36,033 bases of DNA from positions 1-36,033 of the forward strand of contig VMFT01000008.1 in the NCBI GenBank assembly GCA_007376195.1, written 5' to 3'. Shown in pieces: positions 1-8,760 of the stretch. The notes beneath the pieces are model-generated. The model saw only the letters and a program-made list of their open reading frames with translations. It made no database searches and was not told where the DNA came from. The stretch comes from Parcubacteria group bacterium Gr01-1014_29. Lineage in GTDB: Bacteria > Patescibacteriota > Minisyncoccia > Ryanbacterales > 2-02-FULL-48-12. The translations under genes were made by a program, and so were the position numbers. Numbering within the stretch: the first letter of the stretch is position 1; each line of letters begins with the position of its first letter.

Positions 1-90
1 AATATAGGTGAGTACGACCATGAGAGTCAGTAGTAGAACAAGTATAATTGGTATCAGGATTCCGGACATACGACAAGTGTGTTTATCCAT
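1..90 (-). CDS. 5' end of a divergent gene with an N-terminal membrane or signal segment (partial)
   Basis: Read on the minus strand, an ATG at 90-88 opens a frame with no stop up to the window edge (30 codons). After a short polar start (MDKHTCRMSG) the peptide is almost purely hydrophobic (ILIPIILVLLLTLMVVLTYI), so it is a signal anchor or first transmembrane helix. An AAGGA ribosome-binding motif lies about 9 nt before the ATG. Only the N-terminus is present, so no family can be named. It is divergent from the ATP synthase genes. Confidence 0.5.
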   Translation of the reverse strand, partial: MDKHTCRMSGILIPIILVLLLTLMVVLTYI

Positions 91-162
91 AGATGTATCC
101 TTTTGAGAACATGATTTTCTAGTGTAAGGGTAGTATTTTTTATAAAAAAACACAATGCTCTA

Positions 163-333
163 AGCGAATTTTCTTGCCGGGTCTATGCTATTGTTTCCCA
201 GATACCACATGGTGAGACGTGTACTTACAAAGAGGTTGCGGTGAGCACCGGACGGCAAAAGGCGTGGCGCGCGGTAGGGAATATTCTTAACAAGAATTAT
301 AATTCCTCTCTTTATGGATTTTATTTTGTGTGA
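163..333 (+). pseudogene. Decayed fragment of an O6-alkylguanine-DNA alkyltransferase (Ogt/MGMT, ATL-like) gene
   Basis: The frame from 163 to the TGA at 331-333 encodes residues typical of the DNA-binding domain of the Ogt/MGMT family: VYAIVSQIPHGETCTYKEVA, then a GRQKAWRAVGNILNKNYN stretch matching the helix-turn-helix and the conserved RAVGN motif. In the family this is followed by PCHRV, which contains the alkyl-accepting cysteine. Here the frame continues as SSLYGFYFV and stops, so the active site is gone. There is also no in-frame start; an ATG nearby at 153 is out of frame. It is a non-functional relic holding roughly the 5' half of the domain. The family assignment rests on motif recall only. 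Confidence 0.6.
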
Positions 334-382
334 TACGATAAAACTGGTCGAAAAGAAGTTATTAGACTAAGAACAAAAATAT

Positions 383-493
383 ATGGATTTCGAGTCTTTA
401 AAAAATATGCCGCAAGGGGAACCTAGTAATAAGCAGGAAGAATCAAAAGAAAAGCAAGATACTCCAGCTGAGGTACTGTCTGAGGCAAGATGA
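383..493 (+). other. Short open frame of unclear status (36 codons)
   Basis: ATG at 383 opens a 36-codon hydrophilic frame (starting MDFESLKNMPQGEP, then Lys/Glu/Gln-rich) that stops at 491. In the same frame another 13 codons follow before the next stop. There is no clear Shine-Dalgarno. It may be the 5' stub of a decayed gene ahead of atpB or may be non-coding. I do not recognise it. The rest of 494-638 shows nothing gene-like. Confidence 0.2.
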
Positions 494-638
494 GAAAAGG
501 CTTCAGAGTCTAAAAGAAATGGTGAGTGGTTATGATGTCGTACTGAAAGAGAGAGAGGAGAAAGGAGAGTAGAACAGTAAACCAATTTCGCGATGCGAAA
601 GTGAAAATGATAGTCACGAGCGGCGGGATGGAGCAATC

Positions 639-667
639 TTGTAAATTGGTTCTAAACATGATATAAA
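639..667 (+). promoter_or_regulatory. Likely promoter of the ATP synthase operon
   Basis: TTGTAA at 639-644 and TATAAA at 662-667 are separated by 17 nt, a good sigma70-type match. Transcription would start near 674, only about 3 nt before the atpB ATG at 677, so the mRNA would be nearly leaderless. A 9-bp inverted repeat (AACCAATTT at 580-588, AAATTGGTT at 643-651) has its right arm over the -35 region and could be an operator; that is inference only. Confidence 0.4.
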
Positions 668-676
668 AAAGAGGCA

Positions 677-1417
677 ATGCATGAGATATTTCTTAGCGCG
701 GAGCCCCTTTTTTTTATAGGCACCTATCCATTTACCAACACATTGCTGGTGTCGGTTCTTGCGGTCGGCCTTATTGCGATGGGCGGCTACCTGTTGCAAA
801 GGAAATACGCGGAAGTTCCCGGGACCGCACAGGGAATTGTAGAAATTGTATATGAAGAGTTGGTGAAATTGATGGACTCGGTTCTCAACAACCAGAAGAA
901 GTCGGAACAGTACTTGCCATTTGTTGCGACCATTTTTATTTTCATACTGGTATCAAATTGGCTTGGCATTCTTCCCGGCGTGGGGTCGCTTGGCATTGAA
1001 GATGCGCATCATCATTTTACGCCGCTGTTGCGGTCTCCCGCGAGTGATCTTAATTTCACGCTTGCGCTTGCTGTCATTACCGTTGTAGCGGTGAACATAT
1101 TTGGAATTACCGCAATGGGCGCCTGGCGCCACGCGTCAAGGTTTTTTAATTTCACAAGCCCCATTAATTTTTTTGTGGGCATCCTTGAATTTATATCGGA
1201 AATTGCTAGAATGATTTCATTCGCGTTTCGCTTGTTTGGCAACGTGTTTGCGGGAGAAGTTTTGCTTGTGGTGATTGCGTTTCTCGTGCCATTTATTGCC
1301 CCGGTGCCGTTTTTCTTCCTTGAGATTTTTGTGGGGTTTATTCAAGCGTTTGTGTTCGCCATGCTCGCGTTAGTGTTTATTGCGATAGCGACAGTAGAAC
1401 ATGGTGAAGAACATTGA
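677..1417 (+). CDS. atpB: F1Fo-ATP synthase subunit a
   Basis: Fo subunit a forms the half-channels that bring ions to the c-ring in the cytoplasmic membrane. The 246-residue protein has the expected series of hydrophobic helices. The best landmark is the helix with ARMISFAFRLFGNVFAGEVL, which carries the essential arginine of the a/c interface (the R in FRLFGN). The C-terminal helices (FFFLEIFVGFIQAFVFAMLA) also fit the family. The start MHEIFLSAEPLFFIGTYP matches the usual N-terminus. It is the first gene of the atp operon, 114 nt before atpE; the gap contains an inverted repeat. No atpI-like gene is seen upstream. Confidence 0.95.
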   Translation: MHEIFLSAEPLFFIGTYPFTNTLLVSVLAVGLIAMGGYLLQRKYAEVPGTAQGIVEIVYEELVKLMDSVLNNQKKSEQYLPFVATIFIFILVSNWLGILPGVGSLGIEDAHHHFTPLLRSPASDLNFTLALAVITVVAVNIFGITAMGAWRHASRFFNFTSPINFFVGILEFISEIARMISFAFRLFGNVFAGEVLLVVIAFLVPFIAPVPFFFLEIFVGFIQAFVFAMLALVFIAIATVEHGEEH

Positions 1418-1420
1418 GTC

Positions 1421-1494
1421 AGGTATTAGGCACTAGGCGTTAGGCGCTAGAATTTATAATTTTCTAAAGCCTAACGCCTAGAGTCTAATGCCTT
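1421..1494 (+). repeat. Type-A iterated-word inverted repeat between atpB and atpE
   Basis: Two arms built from variants of the word TTAGGC/CTAGGC: the left arm reads about 1421-1450 and the right arm, as its reverse complement (CTAAAGCC, TAACGCC, TAGAGTC, TAATGCC), about 1464-1494. They would form a roughly 30-bp imperfect hairpin with an AT-rich loop. Related copies lie at 2721-2784, 7294-7380 and around 24834-25088. Confidence 0.85.
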
Positions 1495-1515
1495 GAAAGG
1501 TCATTACTGTATTAA

Positions 1516-1758
<243 letters not shown>

Positions 1759-1763
1759 TAATC

Positions 1764-1800
1764 AACGAATAGCGAATTTTTTACGAATATACGAATACAC
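1764..1800 (+). repeat. Iterated ACGAAT-type repeat between atpE and atpF
   Basis: Words ACGAAT, GCGAAT, ACGAAT and ACGAAT occur in a row at AT-rich spacing. It differs in sequence from the TAGGC-type repeats at other junctions of the same operon, but has the same style: a short degenerate word repeated in an intergenic gap. Confidence 0.6.
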
Positions 1801-1839
1801 AAACAACATGACGATCGCCGGTAATTATTCGATGATTAT

Positions 1840-2346
1840 ATGGAAGAATTCATAAAACAATTCGGCATTGATTGGCGCCTCTTGGTAAGTCAGGCGGTGA
1901 ATTTTCTTATTGTGCTCACGGTGCTTCGCATGTTTGTGTATAAGCCGGTTGCAACTATTCTTCGTGAACGCCGGCGGAAGGTAGAGGAAGGCATTGCAAA
2001 GTCCGAAGAGGCGGATCACCGGTTACACGATGTTCAGGAAATGGCGCGCGAAAAAATGAGAGAAACCGAGGAACGCGCGGTCGTACTTCTTCGTGAAGTT
2101 GACGCGCGAGCAAAGGAACGCGAAGCGATATTGCTTGATAGTTCTCGTAAAAAAGGCGAGGTGCTATTGCAGGAAGCGGGGAAATCCATAGAGGCAGAGC
2201 GCATGAAAGCGCGCGCGGAGCTTGACCGCGAGGCGCGTACGCTTGTGCGTTCTGCTGTGGTGCGAGTAGTTGGAATGGATGCAGAGAAAGTTGACGAAGC
2301 GATGATTGAAAAAGCGCTTAGGGGTGCTGTAGCAAAACAGGCATGA
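1840..2346 (+). CDS. atpF: F1Fo-ATP synthase subunit b
   Basis: Subunit b is the peripheral stalk. The 168-residue protein has one N-terminal membrane helix (about residues 13-33, LLVSQAVNFLIVLTVLRMFV) followed by a long charged helix with the family's conserved start of the stalk (YKPVATILRERRRKVEEGI) and continuous Glu/Arg/Ala-rich coiled coil to the end. Length is normal. Its stop codon overlaps the atpH start (ATGA at 2343-2346), indicating translational coupling within the operon. Confidence 0.93.
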   Translation: MEEFIKQFGIDWRLLVSQAVNFLIVLTVLRMFVYKPVATILRERRRKVEEGIAKSEEADHRLHDVQEMAREKMRETEERAVVLLREVDARAKEREAILLDSSRKKGEVLLQEAGKSIEAERMKARAELDREARTLVRSAVVRVVGMDAEKVDEAMIEKALRGAVAKQA

Positions 2347-2720
2347 AAGTCATTACTCCATTGCTCTGGGCCCGTGCGTTTCGGAAAGCTCTGAAAGAGG
2401 ACAAAGGACAAGAGGAAAAATTAGTGCAAAATCTCGGTAAAATTGTGCGGCACCACGGCGCCATGAGGCATGCCGATACTATTATCCGCAGGATTTCAGA
2501 GGAGATCGTGCATCATAACGGCGGCCGGTGGATTATGATATTCACCGCACGTCCCCTGGCGAGCGTACTGCGGGAAAAAGTTCGCGGCGCGTTTTCTCCT
2601 ACAGATTATGTGGAAGAACGCGTGCGCCCAGAGCTTGTTGCCGGTTTGCGTATTCTTGTTGATAGGGAAAAGGAGTTCGATGGAAGTTTGAAGAGGAAGC
2701 TGGATCAGCTATTTATATAG
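2343..2720 (+). CDS. atpH: F1Fo-ATP synthase subunit delta (short form)
   Basis: Subunit delta joins F1 to the peripheral stalk. The gene follows atpF with an ATGA overlap and precedes atpA, the usual place for atpH. The C-terminal signature is clear: ELVAGLRILVDREKEFDGSL and then KRKLDQLF, matching the conserved glycine-rich strand and DGS motif. At 125 residues it is well below the usual 175-180, so much of the N-terminal helical domain that contacts subunit alpha is missing or very short. I see no frameshift upstream, so this looks like a natural short form. Confidence 0.85.
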   Translation: MKVITPLLWARAFRKALKEDKGQEEKLVQNLGKIVRHHGAMRHADTIIRRISEEIVHHNGGRWIMIFTARPLASVLREKVRGAFSPTDYVEERVRPELVAGLRILVDREKEFDGSLKRKLDQLFI

Positions 2721-2784
2721 GCTCTAGGCATTAGGCTTTAAAAAATTATAAATTCTAGTGCCTAAAGCCTAACGCCTAATACCT
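2721..2784 (+). repeat. Type-A iterated-word inverted repeat between atpH and atpA
   Basis: The left arm (GGCTCTAGGCATTAGGCTTT) directly follows the atpH stop; an AT-rich loop follows, then the right arm built of CTAGTGCC, TAAAGCC, TAACGCC and TAATACC. The right arm ends 8 nt before the atpA ATG, so a hairpin here would leave little room for a conventional ribosome-binding site. Confidence 0.85.
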
Positions 2785-2791
2785 GATTTAT

Positions 2792-4339
2792 ATGTCTTAT
2801 GAAATTATAGAAAAACTAAAAAAAGAAATTGCCGGGTACAAAGACGAACCAAAGTGGCAAGATACGGGTGAGGTTATTGAAGTTGGGGATGGCATTTTGA
2901 AGGTTTCTGGTCTTCGCAATGCGGTAAGCCAAGAGTTGCTTCGTGTAGAGACACACGATGGCGGAGAGTGTATGGCGCTTGCGTTGAACCTTGAAGAGGA
3001 AATAATCGGCGCGCTGGCGCTCGGCGAATATAAGGGCATCCAAAGTGGGGACGCAGTGCGAAGTACGGGAAAAGTTCTTTCACTGGAAGTGGGGCCCCAA
3101 ATCGCCGGGCGGGTAGTGGATCCGCTGGGAAATCCTGTGGATGGCAAAGGGCCGCTTTTTTCGAGTAGTACCGCGAAAAACGAAAGAAAACAGATGCTTC
3201 TTGAAGAGCGCGCGCCATCAGTGATTGACCGCGAATCAGTGAACACCCCGCTTCACACCGGTATTAAGGCAATTGATTCCATGATTCCCATCGGACGTGG
3301 ACAGCGCGAACTTATCATCGGCGACCGCCAAACGGGCAAAACGGCAATTGCGCTTGATATCATTGTAAACCAGCAAAAAGAACAGAGTGAGCCGCCGATT
3401 TGTATTTATGTTGCTATTGGGCAGAAAGAGTCAAAGATTGCGCGTATGGTGGAGACGTTGAAAGAACACGGCGCTATGAACTACACCGTGGTAGTTTCAG
3501 CACCCGCATCCTCAAGCGCTGCATTTTGGTACCTAGCGCCCTTTGCGGGGTGCGCCATCGGTGAGTATTTTCGCGACCTTGGCAAAGACGCGGTAGTGAT
3601 ATATGACGATCTCTCAAAACACGCGTGGGCGTATCGTCAGATTTCTCTGCTTTTGCGCCGCCCGCCGGGCCGCGAGGCATATCCGGGTGATGTGTTTTAC
3701 TTGCACTCGCGGCTGTTAGAACGCGCGGCAAAACTTTCCAAAGAAAAAGGCGGCGGCTCTTTGACGGCGCTTCCTATTATAGAAACACAGCTCGGCGATG
3801 TGACGGCATATATTCCCACGAACGTTATTTCTATAACCGACGGGCAAATTTATCTGGAAGCGGATTTGTTTAACAAAGGCATACGGCCTGCGATCAATGC
3901 AGGGCTTTCCGTTTCGCGCGTGGGGTCTTCCGCGCAGACGAAAGCCATGAAGAAAGTCGCAGGTAAGCTCCGTCTTACCTTGGCGCAGTTTCGGGAACTG
4001 CAATCATTTGTGCAGTTTGCGTCTGATGTGGACGATGAAACTCGAAAACGTATTCAGGAAGGAATGGTAATGACGGAACTATTGAAGCAATCCGATTTAT
4101 CACCAATCCCGTTTGAAAAACAAGTCGTGCTGTTTTACGCGGCAATCAATGGATATCTCCAAAACGTGCAGCCCAAGGACGTTCAGAAATTTGAAGTGTC
4201 ATTTATGGAACATATCGAAAAGTTGCACGAAGAAGATTTGTTAGCTCCGCTTCGCGAAAAGAAAACGATTGATGAGGAGATTGAGGCGAAGATGAAAGAG
4301 ATACTTATAAACTTTATTGAGTCTTATAAACTACCATAA
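2792..4339 (+). CDS. atpA: F1Fo-ATP synthase subunit alpha
   Basis: F1 alpha carries the non-catalytic nucleotide sites of the hexameric head. The 515-residue length is normal. Visible landmarks are the Walker A motif [13 protein letters not shown] (about residues 176-188), the Walker B region [13 protein letters not shown] (about 268-280), the arginine-finger region ([17 protein letters not shown] is the equivalent family stretch, here [17 protein letters not shown] at about 371-387) and the C-terminal helical domain ending [19 protein letters not shown]. The start [16 protein letters not shown] fits the stalk-binding N-terminus. Instead of atpG, a run of small accessory genes follows. Confidence 0.97.
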   Translation: MSYEIIEKLKKEIAGYKDEPKWQDTGEVIEVGDGILKVSGLRNAVSQELLRVETHDGGECMALALNLEEEIIGALALGEYKGIQSGDAVRSTGKVLSLEVGPQIAGRVVDPLGNPVDGKGPLFSSSTAKNERKQMLLEERAPSVIDRESVNTPLHTGIKAIDSMIPIGRGQRELIIGDRQTGKTAIALDIIVNQQKEQSEPPICIYVAIGQKESKIARMVETLKEHGAMNYTVVVSAPASSSAAFWYLAPFAGCAIGEYFRDLGKDAVVIYDDLSKHAWAYRQISLLLRRPPGREAYPGDVFYLHSRLLERAAKLSKEKGGGSLTALPIIETQLGDVTAYIPTNVISITDGQIYLEADLFNKGIRPAINAGLSVSRVGSSAQTKAMKKVAGKLRLTLAQFRELQSFVQFASDVDDETRKRIQEGMVMTELLKQSDLSPIPFEKQVVLFYAAINGYLQNVQPKDVQKFEVSFMEHIEKLHEEDLLAPLREKKTIDEEIEAKMKEILINFIESYKLP

Positions 4340-4343
4340 AACC

Positions 4344-4634
4344 ATGCAAAAAGGCATCGGAACAATTCAAATATTTGTTATTTTCGCTCTTCTAGTTTTG
4401 GTAGGAAGTATAGCGTACTATTTCGCAGGAGTTGTCCCAGTAATATTTATTTTACTTGGATTTATCATTACAGTATTTTTGCCTAGATTTTTAAAAAGCA
4501 CTAAAAATTCACTACAGCAAAATAATGAAACCGAGCGTTATAAGAAGATAGGCGAACTCATAGGAATTATTTCGGTTATCATAACTTTTGTTTTGTTGGC
4601 GATATTAATTTTGCGAATACTACAGATAATTTAG
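4344..4634 (+). CDS. Small membrane protein with a prepilin-like N-terminus, inserted in the atp operon
   Basis: The start chosen is the ATG at 4344, five bases after the atpA stop; a longer frame from 4317 overlaps atpA and is unlikely. The 96-residue product starts MQKGIGTIQIFVIFALLVL, like a type IV prepilin leader (short Lys-Gly leader and then a hydrophobic stretch), although the Glu at +5 is absent. Two further hydrophobic helices (about 29-49 and 73-95) surround a charged segment (KSTKNSLQQNNETERYKK). No function can be assigned. Its first bases (ATGCAAAAAGG) resemble the start of the gene at 5561. Codon use is more AT-rich than in the flanking atp genes. Confidence 0.6.
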   Translation: MQKGIGTIQIFVIFALLVLVGSIAYYFAGVVPVIFILLGFIITVFLPRFLKSTKNSLQQNNETERYKKIGELIGIISVIITFVLLAILILRILQII

Positions 4635-4673
4635 TTTTATGATCTATAGAATTAGCAAAAAAGTTTTCAAATC

Positions 4674-4796
4674 ATGAAAATCCTCATCACCCGGCAGATT
4701 CTTAATAAGGGAATTAATTTATTTAAAGAGAAAGAGTACAAAGTTACCATAAGCCCTCATAATCGAATCCTCTCCACCTTCAAATTCATCAACTAA
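4674..4796 (+). pseudogene. 5' stub of a D-2-hydroxyacid dehydrogenase gene joined to the 3' tail of a PsbP-like gene
   Basis: The ATG at 4674 opens 40 codons. Residues 1-30 read MKILITRQILNKGINLFKEK and then EYKVTISPHN, the standard N-terminus of D-glycerate/2-hydroxyacid dehydrogenases (K-I-x-[VI]-T-R-x-I-x-x-x-G-x-x-L-x-E-K-x-Y-x-V). The frame then changes abruptly to RILSTFKFIN-stop, the C-terminal tail of the PsbP-like proteins in this window. From 4764, 26 nt are identical to 27391-27416. The product is a chimera of two gene fragments and is unlikely to be functional. No intact dehydrogenase occurs in the window. Confidence 0.7.
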
Positions 4797-4797
4797 T

Positions 4798-4834
4798 TTC
4801 CAGTTTCCAGATTCTAGTTTCTAGCATCCAGAGT
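4798..4834 (+). repeat. CCAG/CTAG-word repeat before the atpG stub
   Basis: This stretch consists of the words CCAGTTTCCAGATTCTAG and TTTCTAGCATCCAGAG. It closely resembles the DNA that encodes the linker of the two PsbP-like proteins (26960-26993 and 28369-28402: ATCCAGTCTCCGGATTCTAG, then CAATCCAGAG). The same repeat type is therefore intergenic here and coding there. Confidence 0.5.
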
Positions 4835-4835
4835 T

Positions 4836-4853
4836 ATGCAATCCCTTCAAACA
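4836..4853 (+). pseudogene. Stub of the atpG 5' end (first six codons)
   Basis: ATGCAATCCCTTCAAACA encodes MQSLQT, identical over 17 nt to the start of intact atpG at 6349 except that the start codon is ATG here and GTG there. After this the two diverge completely. Both copies are preceded by the same PsbP-like 3' tail (4764-4796 and 6311-6340). The most economical reading is that this was the original atpG start, separated from the gene body by insertion of 4854-6348. Confidence 0.65.
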
Positions 4854-4867
4854 CTATCTGCGGATTA

Positions 4868-4896
4868 TTGTATAATAGACGAACATGTAATATAAT
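4868..4896 (+). promoter_or_regulatory. Promoter of the DUF5678/retropepsin cassette
   Basis: TTGTAT (4868-4873), 17-nt spacer, TATAAT (4891-4896). The consensus -10 box ends 6 nt before the ATG at 4903 and no Shine-Dalgarno is present, so a leaderless mRNA is expected. A second TATAAT occurs at 4871-4876. Confidence 0.6.
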
Positions 4897-4902
4897 ATTG
4901 CC

Positions 4903-5103
4903 ATGCAACAAAAAATTCCTATCATAGACATCAAGAAATATGGCGGTAAGCAAGTAGCTGTTGTAAATGGTCGCATAGTTGCTTTTGGAGAAACAACGCG
5001 GGAGGTTCTTGAACGCGCAAGGAAGAAAACAGCGCATTCCCAATGGAAAGAAATACTGCTTATTACTGTACCGAGAGGATTGACGGTGGTGTATCGTCTA
5101 TGA
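4903..5103 (+). CDS. DUF5678-like small protein, partner of the retropepsin-like gene
   Basis: The 66-residue protein starts MQQKIPIIDIKKYGGKQVAV and continues VNGRIVAFGETTREVLERAR, the layout I associate with DUF5678: a short beta-rich segment (the KYGGKQVAVVNGRIVA portion) followed by a helix. It ends with the ATGA overlap (5100-5103) that starts the aspartyl-protease gene, so the two are translated together. Similar pairs recur in Parcubacteria-type genomes, and the small first gene resembles antitoxin-sized partners, but no activity is established. The family call is from memory and should be treated as probable. Confidence 0.65.
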   Translation: MQQKIPIIDIKKYGGKQVAVVNGRIVAFGETTREVLERARKKTAHSQWKEILLITVPRGLTVVYRL

Positions 5104-5543
5104 AAAACATTGTATTCCCATACGGCATTCGTTTTCAAGAAGATACTAGAATGGCAGTATTTCCGGCCGCCGAAGCGCGTATACAGGGGAGTCGATCTTC
5201 TGAAACGCTGTATAGTATTTTTCTCATAGACTCCGGGGCGACCGTGAGTGTTTTGCCTGCGGGTGACGCTGAACTGCTTGGTATCCCGCTCACGAAGGGC
5301 AGAAGAACAGTAGTTCGTGGCCTCGGCGCGACAGATTTTTTGGGGTATAGGCATGTGATAACATGCACGTTTGAACGTGCTACGATTCGCTTACCAGTTG
5401 TATTTATTGATCATCCAGCGACATTGAGGATTTTAGGAAGAGAAGGTTTATTTGAAAAATATCTGATCGTGTTTGATGAATCAAAACGTCGCACGTTGTT
5501 TCTCAATCCGAAAGAAAGAACACATATCGATAAACTTGTTTAG
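5100..5543 (+). CDS. Retropepsin-like aspartyl protease-family protein
   Basis: The start at 5100 overlaps the stop of the preceding gene; an upstream in-frame ATG at 5043 lies inside that gene and is less likely. The 147-residue product has one retropepsin-type active-site motif, FLIDSGATVSVLP (Asp-Ser-Gly-Ala, about residues 41-53), followed by a flap-like segment (VRGLGATDFLGYRH) and the conserved end RILGREGLFEKYLIVFDE. With a single DSGA it would act as a homodimer, as retropepsins do. No signal peptide is seen, so it is cytoplasmic. Targets are unknown. Context: the second gene of a two-gene cassette between the atpG stub and atpG. Confidence 0.75.
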   Translation: MKNIVFPYGIRFQEDTRMAVFPAAEARIQGSRSSETLYSIFLIDSGATVSVLPAGDAELLGIPLTKGRRTVVRGLGATDFLGYRHVITCTFERATIRLPVVFIDHPATLRILGREGLFEKYLIVFDESKRRTLFLNPKERTHIDKLV

Positions 5544-5560
5544 CAACTAGGCATAAAAAC

Positions 5561-6340
5561 ATGCAAAAAGGATTCGGTCTTATAGGGATACTGCTTGTAG
5601 TCGGTACTATTGCCATTTTACTTGTTGTTGATTTTTTTGTTCCATTGCGGTTCCCACTTCCATTCCCATCGGCAAAGTATTGGTTTCGTGATCCTGTTTC
5701 GTTTGAGGAATGTGGTGAGGCAACGCGTAGAGGTAAAGAAGGACTTTTTATAACATTTTCCCCTCCATTTTGTGAATTTAGAGGGAAAGAGTTTTCTTTT
5801 GGGGGGTCGAATAAGAAGGAACCAGAGCACCTTAGAGAAATTGTCGGGGATCAACAAAAAGAAGAAATAGCAAATTGGAAAACCTATCGCAACGAGGAGT
5901 ACGGGTTTGAGTTTAAGTATCCCAAAGATTGGATGGTTAGAGAGAAACAGGTTAGCAATGATAACCCCGATAGTAATCTAAAAGTATACATTCTTGTATC
6001 AAATAGTGCTACGGATCAAAAGTTGACTCAAGAAAATATAGAAAGTGTTTCAGGCTTTCAAGTTACGTTTCATGGGAATGAAAATCCTCAAGAGCTAGAT
6101 ATCGAAAAGTGGTACGACCTTACCCATGAGAAAGATTCTGAAGATGTGCGAAGGTCAAAAATCGTAGTTTCTTTGGCAAATAAAAAAGCAGTTCGCACCG
6201 AGCTCCCCTGGGTAGGCACTACCTACCATTATTTTATAGCTAATACAACATCAGTTATTGAATTAGCTTACTCTGTGTCCCAACCAAAGTTTAAAGAATA
6301 TTACGATCAGATTCTCTCCACCTTCAAATTTATAAAATAA
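5561..6340 (+). CDS. PsbP-like protein with a prepilin-like N-terminal anchor
   Basis: The 259-residue protein starts MQKGFGLIGILLVVGTIAIL, a leader plus hydrophobic stretch like a type IV prepilin, so it is probably membrane-anchored and exported. The C-terminal half begins WKTYRNEEYGFEFKYPKDW (about residues 106-124), the hallmark of PsbP-like domains in this window, and ends QILSTFKFIK. Two cysteine-containing segments (FEECGEA, PPFCEF) precede the domain. It is one of three clear paralogues here (with 26758 and 28176) plus a tail fragment at 4764. Function is unknown. Its stop lies 8 nt before the GTG of atpG, so atpG is likely read through from this gene. Confidence 0.7.
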   Translation: MQKGFGLIGILLVVGTIAILLVVDFFVPLRFPLPFPSAKYWFRDPVSFEECGEATRRGKEGLFITFSPPFCEFRGKEFSFGGSNKKEPEHLREIVGDQQKEEIANWKTYRNEEYGFEFKYPKDWMVREKQVSNDNPDSNLKVYILVSNSATDQKLTQENIESVSGFQVTFHGNENPQELDIEKWYDLTHEKDSEDVRRSKIVVSLANKKAVRTELPWVGTTYHYFIANTTSVIELAYSVSQPKFKEYYDQILSTFKFIK

Positions 6341-6348
6341 GTTACCCT

Positions 6349-7290
6349 GTGCAATCCCTTCAAACAATCAAACGACGTCTCCGGGGTGTCAAAAGTATCG
6401 GGCAGATTACGAAGGCCATGGAGTTGGTGGCGGCTACAAAAATGCGTAGAAGTCAGGCGGTGGCGCTTGCATCGCGACCGTATGTGTATGCGGCGCTTGA
6501 GCTTTTGGCGAATCTTTCGCGTGCCTCAACAAACTATACTCCTGCGCTTTTGCAAAAACGTCCCATTAAAAAAACTGCAGTGGTAGTGGTTGCTTCCGAC
6601 AAAGGACTTACCGGTTCTTTCAATAGCGCAGTGTTCCGCACGTTTGAAAAACTATCATTATCTTCTACTTGGAAACCGGACGTCCAAGTTATAGCGGTGG
6701 GGCAGAAGGCGGTTTCGTATATAGAACGGCGCATGGGTGGTGTTGCGGAAACATTCACAAAGTTTGGTGATATAACTACTCTTGAAGAGACTAAGCCACT
6801 TGCGGACTTACTCGTGCAAGGATATTTGCAGATGCGATGGGATAGGGTTACCGTGCTCTACACAAATTTTAAAAGTGCTTTGCAGCAGGAAGTGATATTG
6901 CGCGATATACTTCCGGTGGATTTTGCTTCACTAAAGCGCACGGCCGAGGAAATAATTCCGCGGACGGGGAGGTTTGCCGAGGAGTTTCAGGAAAAAGGAA
7001 TCCAGTTTTTTGCCGATTCGAAAGAAGGAGAAAAGGAATATCTTATTGAACCGTCTCCCGAAGAGGTACTTGAAATGGTGGTGCCATATCTGGTAGTAAT
7101 GCAGGTGTACCATATTATCTTGGAAGCGAACGCGTCGGAGCATGCCGCGCGCCGCATGGCAATGAAAAATGCCTCGGATAATGCAACTGATATTGCAGAA
7201 AGTCTTACGCTTGAGTATAACAAGTCCCGGCAGGCAGGTATCACACGGGAGTTAACTGAGATTGTAGGAGGAGCGGAAGCGTTAATATAG
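6349..7290 (+). CDS. atpG: F1Fo-ATP synthase subunit gamma, with a GTG start
   Basis: Gamma is the central rotor shaft. The N-terminus (MQSLQTIKRRLRGVKSIGQI, then TKAMELVAATKMRRSQ) and the C-terminus (ARRMAMKNASDNATDIAESL, then TLEYNKSRQAGITRELTEIV and GGAEAL) carry the family signatures of the coiled-coil shaft. The length of 313 residues is about 25 above the common size, with the extra residues in the globular middle (around IPRTGRFAEEFQEKGIQF). The start codon is GTG; an identical first-codons stub with ATG lies 1.5 kb upstream at 4836. The gene is separated from atpA by about 2 kb and from atpD by a type-A repeat. Confidence 0.94.
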   Translation: MQSLQTIKRRLRGVKSIGQITKAMELVAATKMRRSQAVALASRPYVYAALELLANLSRASTNYTPALLQKRPIKKTAVVVVASDKGLTGSFNSAVFRTFEKLSLSSTWKPDVQVIAVGQKAVSYIERRMGGVAETFTKFGDITTLEETKPLADLLVQGYLQMRWDRVTVLYTNFKSALQQEVILRDILPVDFASLKRTAEEIIPRTGRFAEEFQEKGIQFFADSKEGEKEYLIEPSPEEVLEMVVPYLVVMQVYHIILEANASEHAARRMAMKNASDNATDIAESLTLEYNKSRQAGITRELTEIVGGAEALI

Positions 7291-7293
7291 CTT

Positions 7294-8742
<1,449 letters not shown>

Positions 8743-8760
8743 TTATGCCCATCTATTTTG

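Noticed and set aside
8745-8760. Possible stub of the atpC 5' end after atpD (ATG...CATCTATT)
   Set aside because: Only about 8 contiguous bases match and the frame runs into the TAA microsatellite; this is too weak to count with the other stubs.
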